Shown piece by piece: positions 48,568 through 59,900 of a DNA stretch of 64,000 nt. This stretch comes from Neisseria sp. Marseille-Q5346 (lineage in GTDB: Bacteria; Pseudomonadota; Gammaproteobacteria; Burkholderiales; Neisseriaceae): the NCBI RefSeq assembly GCF_946902045.1, contig NZ_OX336253.1, positions 1,736,001 through 1,800,000 on the forward strand, read 5' to 3'. The notes below the pieces were generated by a model. It was not told where the DNA came from. It was given only the letters and a program-made list of their open reading frames with translations, and searched no databases. Both the position numbers and the translations under genes were made by a program. Within the stretch, counting starts at the first letter, position 1. The number at the start of each line of letters is the position of its first letter.

Positions 48568-49572
48568 TTAATCCCAAATATTTGCGCGTTCGACTTCTTT
48601 CCATGCGTCTAAAATCAGGCTGCCGTCGTTGTCTTTCAGCAAAGTAGCATCTGAGAGCATACGGCGCCAAGTGCGGGCATTTTTTAGGCCGTGCATCAAG
48701 CCTAGTGCATGGCGGACGATATGGCGTAGGATGGTACCGCGTCCTGAGGCGATTTGTTCGTGGCTGTATGCGTATAGCCAAGCCGCTAAATCTGCGTATT
48801 GGATTGGTGCGTGTGCGTCGTTGTAAAACAGTGTATCCCAATCGCGCATCAGCATTGGATTGTGATAAGCCTCGCGCCCGATCATGACACCATCGACAAA
48901 TTTCAGATGCTCGGCTATTTCTTCGTTGGTGGTGATGCCGCCGTTAATTAAAATTTCTAAGTCGGGGAACTCTTGTTTCAAGCGGTAGACGTATTCATAT
49001 TTGAGTGGCGGAACTTCGCGGTTTTCTTTTGGAGATAAGCCGTCCAGCCAAGCATTGCGCGCATGGACGATAAATGTGCGGCAGGCTGTTTTTTCGCGAA
49101 GTGTTCCCACAAAATCTGCCACGACTTGATATTCTGTTTGTCTGTCTACGCCGATGCGGTGTTTGACCGTCACCGGAATTTCAACAGCATCCTGCATCGC
49201 ATTCAAACAATCTGCCACCAAATCTACATCATTCATCAGGCAGGCGCCGAAAGCGCCTTTTTGAACGCGTGGGCTGGGGCAGCCGCAATTTAGGTTGACT
49301 TCATTATAGCCATACGTCTCAGCTGCTTTAGCGGCGATTGCCAAGTCATGCGGATCTGAACCGCCAAGCTGTAAAGCTATCGGCTGCTCGCCTTCGTTGA
49401 AACTTAAAAAACGGTCTTTATCTCCATAAACCACCGCGCCTGAATTGACCATTTCGCTATAAAGCCAAGCATTGCGCGTAATTTGTCGCGCCATAAAGCG
49501 ATAGTGTCTGTCTGTCCAATCGAGCATGGGGGCAACAGACAAGCGGCGTGAAGGTAGGGAAGAAGCAGACAT
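48568..49572 (-). CDS. dusA: tRNA-dihydrouridine(20/20a) synthase
   Basis: 334-residue flavoenzyme. Motifs: RLSVAPMLDWTDRHYRFMARQI (residues ~10-31; the APMLDWTD form typifies DusA), LQLGGSDPHDLAIAA, catalytic cysteine in EVNLNCGCPSPRVQKGAFGACLM, and VTVKHRIGVD. I start at ATG 49572 (MSASSLPSRR); a TTG five codons upstream is also open. It lies between the two giant adhesin loci together with yciO, so both adhesins are embedded among housekeeping genes. Confidence 0.95.
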   Translation of the reverse strand: MSASSLPSRRLSVAPMLDWTDRHYRFMARQITRNAWLYSEMVNSGAVVYGDKDRFLSFNEGEQPIALQLGGSDPHDLAIAAKAAETYGYNEVNLNCGCPSPRVQKGAFGACLMNDVDLVADCLNAMQDAVEIPVTVKHRIGVDRQTEYQVVADFVGTLREKTACRTFIVHARNAWLDGLSPKENREVPPLKYEYVYRLKQEFPDLEILINGGITTNEEIAEHLKFVDGVMIGREAYHNPMLMRDWDTLFYNDAHAPIQYADLAAWLYAYSHEQIASGRGTILRHIVRHALGLMHGLKNARTWRRMLSDATLLKDNDGSLILDAWKEVERANIWD

Positions 49573-49770
49573 TGAGATGGCTTTCAAACAAAATAATGCA
49601 TTATATAGTGTATCAAATTGACTTTCGATATTAGCAGTAAATCAAAATGGTATATAAGGTGTTGTAGCTGAGGCTAAATCCATTCATGATGGTGGAAATC
49701 CAATATTCAGATGGCTAAATAAGTTTTAAAATACCAAACAGCAAACCATTAGAATGATAAGGAAAAAAAC

Positions 49771-50391
49771 ATGGCTCAATTTTTCGCCATCCATCCCGAT
49801 AATCCCCAAGACCGCCTCATCAAACAAGCCGCCGACATTGTCCGCAGTGGCGGCGTTATCGTTTACCCTACGGACTCCTGCTACGCGCTGGGTTGCAAAC
49901 TCGGCGACAAAAACGCGATGGAGCGCATTCTCGCGATTCGCAAAATCGATCAAAAACACCATCTGACCCTGATGTGTGCTGATTTGAGCGAATTGGGGAC
50001 TTACGCCAAAGTAGATAATGCCCAATTCCGCCAGCTCAAAGCAGCTACACCCGGCAGCTACACCTTTATCCTGCAAGCAACCAAAGAAGTGCCCAATCGC
50101 ACGCTTCACCCCAAACGTAAAACCATCGGCCTGCGTGTTCCCGATAACGCCACTGCCTTGGCACTTTTGCAAGAATTGGGCGAACCTATTTTAAGTTGCA
50201 CCCTTATGCTGCCTGAAGACGAAGAGCCATTGACCGATCCATACGAAATTCGAGACCGTCTTGAGCATGCTGTCGATCTGGTTATCGATGGCGGCTGGTG
50301 CGGTACTGAGCCGACGACGGTTATTGATATGACCGATGGTACCGAGCTGATTCGTCAAGGTAAGGGCGATATTGCCGTATTTGGTTTATAA
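49771..50391 (+). CDS. yciO: YciO family (Sua5/YrdC-like) protein
   Basis: 206-residue protein with the full YrdC/Sua5 core. MAQFFAIHPDNPQDRLIKQAADIV..GGVIVYPTDSCYALGCKLGDKNAMERI closely follows E. coli YciO in length and sequence. The RKIDQKHHLTLMC region replaces the KxR..S pattern of true threonylcarbamoyl-AMP synthases; TPGSYTFIL, KTIGLRVP and PTTVIDMTDG follow. YciO proteins bind nucleotides or RNA and may have weak TC-AMP activity. Good ribosome site (AAGGAAAAAAAC). Confidence 0.9.
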   Translation: MAQFFAIHPDNPQDRLIKQAADIVRSGGVIVYPTDSCYALGCKLGDKNAMERILAIRKIDQKHHLTLMCADLSELGTYAKVDNAQFRQLKAATPGSYTFILQATKEVPNRTLHPKRKTIGLRVPDNATALALLQELGEPILSCTLMLPEDEEPLTDPYEIRDRLEHAVDLVIDGGWCGTEPTTVIDMTDGTELIRQGKGDIAVFGL

Positions 50392-50526
50392 CACTCTCTG
50401 CGTTTACATCGGCTAGGGATGTGCCTATTCCTGCCATTATCGATCACAAGCTATATTGCTCAGTTATCGTCAGTTTATACAATCAAAACGTCTTTAAATT
50501 AAGCAATTGTTCAAAATCATTTCATC

Positions 50527-50560
50527 AAAGGCCGTCTGAAATCTTTCAGACGGCCTTTTC
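50527..50560 (+). terminator. Inverted uptake-sequence terminator after yciO
   Basis: AAAGGCCGTCTGAAATCTTTCAGACGGCCTTTT. Confidence 0.85.
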
Positions 50561-50604
50561 CATTTCTTAGAAAACAATTCATTTTAAATAAAATTCCAAG
50601 TAAT

Positions 50605-50621
50605 TGGCACGTGGCTTGCAT
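50605..50621 (+). promoter_or_regulatory. Sigma-54 (RpoN) promoter of the second adhesin
   Basis: TGGCACGTGGCTTGCAT fits TGGCACG-N4-TTGCA with GG (50606-50607) and GC (50618-50619) 12 bp apart, the same spacing and nearly the same sequence as the site in front of the first adhesin. Start predicted near 50631. Confidence 0.82.
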
Positions 50622-50964
50622 GATTACTGTGATTGCTGATGACTTGTCGACGGAATACAACATTACGCTTATTAATAAAAACATGACTGGAGAACTTTTA
50701 ATGATTGGTTTTTCTGTTCAAGCATCATGATTTTATTTAAAAATTAAAGATAATCGGTTGATATTTCTGACTAGCGGATATTTAGTAAGTATGAAATACT
50801 ATTTCACTTCGAGACAGTAAAAGACCTAAATTTTGTCTCAAAGTGACAATAAACGTCAGCTCGAAGCAAGTATTTGCTGGGAAATCTTCCGCAATAGACT
50901 TTTTAAAGTAGCGTCATGCTCATGCTCACGCTTTTACCTATCATAAAAAGAGAAAGACACACCT

Positions 50965-53900
50965 ATGAATAAGATATTTAAAGTTGTTTGGAACCGTACG
51001 ATTCAATCTTTTGTCGTAACTTCCGAATTGGCCAAAGGCCGAGTGAAATCGTCTGCAGAACAAAACAGTACAGATGTATCTGCTGAATCCGGTAAAAATG
51101 GTATCGCGACAGTTTTTAGATTGACAGTGATTTCGGCAGCTCTTTTGGGTGCAGGTAATTCGTATGCGGCAACTGCAGCACGAGGAAAAATTGAATTTGA
51201 TGCTGTAACCAGTGCGACTGCGGTTAGTGGTGCAACAGCGACCGGTATTGGTGCTCTGTCAGTAGGAGCATCAGCCAATGCTACGGCTAACGGTGCAGTT
51301 GCGGTAGGTACGAGTGCAAATGCAACACATAATAATAGCCTTGCTGTTGGTACAAATGCCAAGGCTACTCAAAATCATGCTGTTGCGATGGGTGCAGATA
51401 CAAGTGCAAGTAGTTCAAATGCAACAGCGATAGGTAAAAGTGCCAATGCTGTTTCTGCAGATTCAACAGCACTGGGCGCAGATTCCAAAGCAAATGGTAC
51501 GCAAGCGACAGCGGTAGGTAAGAATGCTCTTGCTGATAATACGAGCACAACAGCATTGGGTAATTCGGCGCAAGCATTTGGTATAGGCTCAATGGCTTTG
51601 GGCCAATCCAGCACATCAAGAGGTCAAAACGGCATTGCAATTGGCAGCGGTAGTCAGGCTGCAGCCAATGCGCAAAATGCCATTGCAATCGGTACCAATG
51701 CAGTGGGTTATCAAAGTGAGTCTATCGCCATAGGTAATTCAGCCCAAGCTCAAACTGGAAATACCATTGCCATTGGTAAAGGTGCAGTGGCAAATTCTCC
51801 AGGTTCGGGTAGTGCGCCATCAAGTGCTATTGCACTTGGTGCAGACGCGAATGCAACCGGACTTGGTACGATTGCTATTGGACGTGCATCTGAGGTTCTC
51901 TCCCAAAATAGTATGAATGTGAATGTAACTCACAATAATATTGCTATTGGTAATACGGCTCGAGTAGGCGATTCAAGTAGTTCTAAGATAACTCAGTCTA
52001 TTGCTATTGGTTCAGGTAACCGTGTTGATCCACAGGGCAGACCTGAGGGTGCGTGGGCAAAGGGAGACCAATCTATTGCGGTTGGCGGCAATGTCTTGGC
52101 TAATGGTAATTCATCTGTTGCTATTGGTGGTGATGATTTAGATTCGGTAGGTGGTACTCGATATTCTGGCAATGCAACGGATAAATTCATCAAATATAAT
52201 GAAAAAGGTGCAAAGACCGGTGAATATACGCTGAGCGGTAAAAGTCTGCGTGATATTTATAAAGAGATGACTGGTGATACGATGAATTACGGTTCTTATG
52301 GTAATACTATTGCCGGTCAAGGTTCTGTTGCATTGGGTGTGCAGTCTAATTCATCTGCCGATTTGTCTCTGGCTATCGGTACCAAATCTCAGGCCACTGC
52401 CTTTGGTGGTGTAGCTTTGGGTACAGGTGCGAAGGCTACTTTGCTGAACTCTGTGGCTTTGGGTACGGCTTCTAAAACCGATAAAGAAGGTCAGGCATAC
52501 GTTCAACGCGAAATTATGGGTGTAACCTACACTTGGGCAGGCGGTCAAACTACCGATGCCGGTGATGTTGTGTCTGTCGGTTCCAAAGGTTACGAACGCC
52601 AAATCATCAATGTATCCCCCGGCGATATTTCTGCTACTTCTACTGATGCCATCAACGGCTCTCAACTTTATGGTGTATTGAGTGCGCTCGAACGCATTCG
52701 TTATTTCTCTGTTAAGTCAACTGATGGTAGCACTGACGGCACCAAAAACTGGAATAACGATGGTGCGAAAGGTGCAAACTCAATTGCCATTGGCCCATCT
52801 GCATCTACGACAAGCGCAGCCACAAATGGTGTTGCTATCGGCAATCAGGCAAATGTTACAGGCGTCAATGCTGTTGCTTTGGGTAACGGTACTACTGCTT
52901 CTGTTCAAGACTCTGTTGCATTGGGTAATGGTGCCGTCGGCGCAGCCAATAATTTTGATGCGACAGCTAAAAATGCCTCATTCAAAAACGATAGTGGTGC
53001 TGCGACCAATGTCAGCTATGCTGCTTCTTCATCCTCTAAAACAGGCGCGGTTTCTGTAGGCAGTGCAGGCAATGAACGCCAAATTCAGAATGTTGCCGCA
53101 GGCCGTATTTCCGCTACTTCAACCGATGCGGTTAACGGTAGCCAACTGTACACCGTTATGAACAATGTTGGACACAATATCCAACAAAACGGTACAGACA
53201 AATCCCGTATCAACAACAACGGTACAGTCAACTACGCCGATGGCAATTTGACGACCGTTGCAATCACCGATGGCGAGAATGCATCAAAAGTTCAAATCAA
53301 CGTTACCCAAGGCACATTGTCTGTCGATAATAATGGCACAGTGTCCGCACCGACTGCCGGTGTAGCGACTGCCGGCGATGTAGCCAATGCCATCAATAAT
53401 GCCAAAATCACAACCAAGGTGGAGGCAGGCAGCAACACGCATGTCAATAAGACAACTTCAGGCAAAGAAACTACTTATACCGTCAGCGCAGATAAGGCAA
53501 CGGTACAAGTTTCCAATGCTTTGAATTTGACCTCTAATACTACAACTGCAGCCGATGGTTCCGTCACAACCGACTACAGCATCGACTTGGCGCAAGACAC
53601 CAAAGACGACATCCAAAAAGGTGTGGATGCCAAAACCACCGTTGACACCAAAGGCCTGACCTTCAACGGCGACAGCGGCAGCACTAATATCGAAAAACTC
53701 GGCTCTACCGTGACCGTTGCCGGCGACGACAACATCACCACCGAAGCCCAAGACGATAAAGTGACCGTTAAGCTGAACAAAGACCTGGTAGTGAACAGCG
53801 TCAAAGCCGGCGACACCACCGTTAACAACGACGGCGTTAAGATCGCAGGCGGTCCTAGCCTGACCAAGTCCGGTATCGATGCCGCCGGTAACAAAGTGAC

Positions 53901-56900
53901 CAACGTAGCGGATGGCGACCTCAATGCCAACAGCAAAGACGCCGTCAACGGCAGCCAACTGTTTGCGACCAACCAAAACGTCGCCAACAACGCCGCCAAT
54001 ATCGCCAAAGGCATCAACTTCGGCGGTACGACCGGCAGCAACAACTACGCATTGGGTGACACCATCAATGTCAAAGGCGACAGCAACATCATCAGCGAAA
54101 CCGTAGCCGGTGGTGCACAGTTGAAACTGGCCAAAGACATTACCGTCGACAGCGTTACCGCAGGCGACAGCAAACTGAATTCAGACGGCCTCACCATTAC
54201 CGGTGGCCCGAGTGTGACCAAGTCAGGCATCCATGCCGCCGGCAACAAGATCACCAACGTTGCCGCCGGTACCGATGACAACGACGCCGTCAACTACAGC
54301 CAGCTGAAACAGCAAAGCGCCGCCGCCCGTACCGAAGTACGTGCCGGTACCAACATCAAAGACGTGGTTAAAACGACCGGCGCCAACGGCCAAGACATCT
54401 ACACCGTCAACGCCAAAGGCACCACTGCGAGCGCAGGTTCCGACAAAGTGACCGTCACTGCTTCAGCAGCAGACGCGAACAACGTGACCGACTACAGCAT
54501 CGACTTGGCTGATAGCACCAAAGACGACATCCAAAAAGGTGTGGATGCCAAAACCACCGTTGACACCAAAGGCCTGACCTTCAACGGCGACAGCGGCAGC
54601 ACTAATATCGAAAAACTCGGCTCTACCGTGACCGTTGCCGGCGACGACAACATCACCACCGAAGCCCAAGACGATAAAGTGACCGTTAAGCTGAACAAAG
54701 ACCTGGTAGTGAACAGCGTCAAAGCCGGCGACACCACCGTTAACAACGACGGCGTTAAGATCGCAGGCGGTCCTAGCCTGACCAAGTCCGGTATCGATGC
54801 CGCCGGTAACAAAGTGACCAACGTAGCGGATGGCGACCTCAATGCCAACAGCAAAGACGCCGTCAACGGCAGCCAACTGTTTGCGACCAACCAAAACGTC
54901 GCCAACAACGCCGCCAATATCGCCAAAGGCATCAACTTCGGCGGTACGACCGGCAGCAACAACTACGCATTGGGTGACACCATCAATGTCAAAGGCGACA
55001 GCAACATCATCAGCGAAACCGTAGCCGGTGGTGCACAGTTGAAACTGGCCAAAGACATTACCGTCGACAGCGTTACCGCAGGCGACAGCAAACTGAATTC
55101 AGACGGCCTCACCATTACCGGTGGCCCGAGTGTGACCAAGTCAGGCATCCATGCCGCCGGCAACAAGATCACCAACGTTGCCGCCGGTACCGATGACAAC
55201 GACGCCGTCAACTACAGCCAGCTGAAACAGCAAAGCGCCGCCGCCCGTACCGAAGTACGTGCCGGTACCAACATCAAAGACGTGGTTAAAACGACCGGCG
55301 CCAACGGCCAAGACATCTACACCGTCAACGCCAAAGGCACCACTGCGAGCGCAGGTTCCGACAAAGTGACCGTCACTGCTTCAGCAGCAGACGCGAACAA
55401 CGTGACCGACTACAGCATCGACTTGGCTGATAGCACCAAAGACGACATCCAAAAAGGTGTGGATGCCAAAACCACCGTTGACACCAAAGGCCTGACCTTC
55501 AACGGCGACAGCGGCAGCACTAATATCGAAAAACTCGGCTCTACCGTGACCGTTGCCGGCGACGACAACATCACCACCGAAGCCCAAGACGATAAAGTGA
55601 CCGTCAAGCTGAACAAAGACCTGGTTGTAGACAGCGTCAAAGCCGGCGACACCACCGTTAACAACGACGGTGTGAAAGTAGGCGACGATGTCGCATTGAC
55701 CCAAGACGGCGTTAAAGCAGGTGACGTCAAACTGACCAAAGACGGTTTGAACAATGCCGGCAACAAAGTGACCAACGTAGCCGCCGGCGACCTCAATGCC
55801 AACAGCAAAGATGCCGTTAACGGCAGCCAACTGTTTGCGACCAACCAAAACGTCGCCAACAATGCCGCCAATATCGCCAAAGGCATTAACTTCGGCGGTA
55901 CCACCGGCAGCAACAACTACGCATTGGGCGACACCATCAATGTCAAAGGCGACAGCAACATCATCAGCGAAACCGTAGCCGGTGGTGCACAGCTGAAACT
56001 AGCCAAAGACATCACCGTTGACAGCGTCACCGCAGGCGACAGCAAACTGAATTCAGACGGCCTCACCATTACCGGTGGTCCGAGTGTGACCAAGTCAGGC
56101 ATCAATGCCGCCGGCAACAAGATTACTAACGTAGCCGCCGGTACCGACGATACCGATGCCGTTAACTACGGTCAGCTGAAAGAAACCAACGCCAATGTGG
56201 CCAAAGGTCTGAACATTGCTGCCGACAACGGTAACGACGACAACGTCCAACTGGGCGAAACCGTTGCCTACCGCAGCAGCGACAAAAACATCGTCACCAC
56301 CGTGTCCGACAACCAGATTGATTTCAAACTGGCCAAAGACATCACTGTTGACAGCGTCACCGCAGGCGACAGCAAACTGAATTCAGACGGCCTCACCATT
56401 ACCGGTGGCCCAAGTGTGACCAAGTCAGGCATCCATGCCGCCGGCAACAAGATCACCAACGTTGCCGCCGGTACCGATGACAACGACGCCGTCAACTACA
56501 GCCAGCTGAAACAGCAAAGCGCCGCCGCCCGTACCGAAGTACGTGCCGGTACCAACATCAAAGACGTGGTTAAAACGACCGGCGCCAACGGCCAAGACAT
56601 CTACACCGTCAACGCCAAAGGCACCACTGCGAGCGCAGGTTCCGACAAAGTGACCGTCACTGCTTCAGCAGCAGACGCGAACAACGTGACCGACTACAGC
56701 ATCGACTTGGCTGATAGCACCAAAGACGACATCCAAAAAGGTGTGGATGCCAAAACCACCGTTGACACCAAAGGCCTGACCTTCAACGGCGACAGCGGCA
56801 GCACTAATATCGAAAAACTCGGCTCCACCGTGACCGTTGCCGGTGACGACAACATCACCACCGAAGCCCAAGACGATAAAGTGACCGTTAAGCTGAACAA

Positions 56901-59900
56901 AGACCTGGTTGTAGACAGCGTCAAAGCCGGCGACACCACCGTGAACAACGACGGTGTGAAAGTAGGCGACGATGTCGCATTGACCCAAGACGGTGTTAAA
57001 GCAGGTGATGTCAAACTGACCAAAGACGGTTTGAACAACGCCGGCAACAAAGTGACCAACGTAGCCGCCGGTACCGAAGATACCGACGCTGTTAACTACG
57101 GTCAGCTGAAAGAGACCAACGCCAATGTGGCCAAAGGTCTGAACATTGCCGCCGACAACGGTAACGACGACAACGTCCAACTGGGCGAAACTGTTGCCTA
57201 CCGCAGCAGCGACAAAAACATCGTGACTACCGTGTCCGACAACCAGATTGACTTCAAACTGGCCAAAGACATCACCGTTGACAGCGTCACCGCAGGCGAC
57301 AGCAAACTGAATTCAGACGGCCTCACCATTACCGGTGGCCCAAGTGTGACCAAGTCAGGCATCCATGCCGCCGGCAACAAGATCACCAACGTTGCCGCCG
57401 GTACCGATGACAACGACGCCGTCAACTACAGCCAGCTGAAACAGCAAAGCGCCGCCGCCCGTACCGAAGTACGTGCCGGTACCAACATCAAAGACGTGGT
57501 TAAAACGACCGGCGCCAACGGCCAAGACATCTACACCGTCAACGCCAAAGGCACCACTGCGAGCGCAGGTTCCGACAAAGTGACCGTCACTGCTTCAGCA
57601 GCAGACGCGAACAACGTGACCGACTACAGCATCGACTTGGCTGATAGCACCAAAGACGACATCCAAAAAGGTGTGGATGCCAAAACCACCGTTGACACCA
57701 AAGGCCTGACCTTCAACGGCGACAGCGGCAGCACTAATATCGAAAAACTCGGCTCCACCGTGACCGTTGCCGGTGACGACAACATCACCACCGAAGCCCA
57801 AGACGATAAAGTGACCGTTAAGCTGAACAAAGACCTGGTTGTAGACAGCGTCAAAGCCGGCGACACCACCGTGAACAACGACGGTGTGAAAGTAGGCGAC
57901 GATGTCGCATTGACCCAAGACGGTGTTAAAGCAGGTGATGTCAAACTGACCAAAGACGGTTTGAACAACGCCGGCAACAAAGTGACCAACGTAGCCGCCG
58001 GCGACCTCAATGCCAACAGCAAAGATGCCGTTAACGGCAGCCAACTGTTTGCGACCAACCAAAACGTCGCCAACAATGCCGCCAATATCGCCAAAGGCAT
58101 TAACTTCGGCGGTACCACCGGCAGCAACAACTACGCATTGGGCGACACCATCAATGTCAAAGGCGACAGCAACATCATCAGCGAAACCGTAGCCGGTGGT
58201 GCACAGCTGAAACTAGCCAAAGACATCACCGTTGACAGCGTCACCGCAGGCGACAGCAAACTGAATTCAGACGGCCTCACCATTACCGGTGGTCCGAGTG
58301 TGACCAAGTCAGGCATCAATGCCGCCGGCAACAAGATTACTAACGTAGCCGCCGGTACCGACGATACCGATGCCGTTAACTACGGTCAGCTGAAAGAAAC
58401 CAACGCCAATGTGGCCAAAGGTCTGAACATTGCTGCCGACAACGGTAACGACGACAACGTCCAACTGGGCGAAACCGTTGCCTACCGCAGCAGCGACAAA
58501 AACATCGTCACCACCGTGTCCGACAACCAGATTGATTTCAAACTGGCCAAAGACATCACTGTTGACAGCGTCACCGCAGGCGACAGCAAACTGAATTCAG
58601 ACGGCCTCACCATTACCGGTGGCCCAAGTGTGACCAAGTCAGGCATCCATGCCGCCGGCAACAAGATCACCAACGTTGCCGCCGGTACCGATGACAACGA
58701 CGCCGTCAACTACAGCCAGCTGAAACAGCAAAGCGCCGCCGCCCGTACCGAAGTACGTGCCGGTACCAACATCAAAGACGTGGTTAAAACGACCGGCGCC
58801 AACGGCCAAGACATCTACACCGTCAACGCCAAAGGCACCACTGCGAGCGCAGGTTCCGACAAAGTGACCGTCACTGCTTCAGCAGCAGACGCGAACAACG
58901 TGACCGACTACAGCATCGACTTGGCTGATAGCACCAAAGACGACATCCAAAAAGGTGTGGATGCCAAAACCACCGTTGACACCAAAGGCCTGACCTTCAA
59001 CGGCGACAGCGGCAGCACTAATATCGAAAAACTCGGCTCCACCGTGACCGTTGCCGGTGACGACAACATCACCACCGAAGCCCAAGACGATAAAGTGACC
59101 GTTAAGCTGAACAAAGACCTGGTTGTAGACAGCGTCAAAGCCGGCGACACCACCGTGAACAACGACGGTGTGAAAGTAGGCGACGATGTCGCATTGACCC
59201 AAGACGGTGTTAAAGCAGGTGATGTCAAACTGACCAAAGACGGTTTGAACAACGCCGGCAACAAAGTGACCAACGTAGCCGCCGGTACCGAAGATACCGA
59301 CGCTGTTAACTACGGTCAGCTGAAAGAGACCAACGCCAATGTGGCCAAAGGTCTGAACATTGCCGCCGACAACGGTAACGACGACAACGTCCAACTGGGC
59401 GAAACTGTTGCCTACCGCAGCAGCGACAAAAACATCGTGACTACCGTGTCCGACAACCAGATTGACTTCAAACTGGCCAAAGACATCACCGTTGACAGCG
59501 TCACCGCAGGCGACAGCAAACTGAATTCAGACGGCCTCACCATTACCGGTGGCCCAAGTGTGACCAAGTCAGGCATCCATGCCGCCGGCAACAAGATCAC
59601 CAACGTTGCCGCCGGTACCGATGACAACGACGCCGTCAACTACAGCCAGCTGAAACAGCAAAGCGCCGCCGCCCGTACCGAAGTACGTGCCGGTACCAAC
59701 ATCAAAGACGTGGTTAAAACGACCGGCGCCAACGGCCAAGACATCTACACCGTCAACGCCAAAGGCACCACTGCGAGCGCAGGTTCCGACAAAGTGACCG
59801 TCACTGCTTCAGCAGCAGACGCGAACAACGTGACCGACTACAGCATCGACTTGGCTGATAGCACCAAAGACGACATCCAAAAAGGTGTGGATGCCAAAAC

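Larger units (their letters stand above)
50392..50964. other. Regulatory region upstream of the second adhesin
   Basis: 573 bp. Contains the yciO terminator (50527-50560), the sigma-54 promoter (50605-50621) and a leader of about 335 bp. The leader carries a possible 15-codon peptide (ATG 50683 to TGA 50730), AT-rich DNA, and a GAGACAGTAAAAG..TTGTCTC inverted element at about 50810-50841. The ribosome site is AGAGAAAGAC. Nothing else is recognised. Confidence 0.55.
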
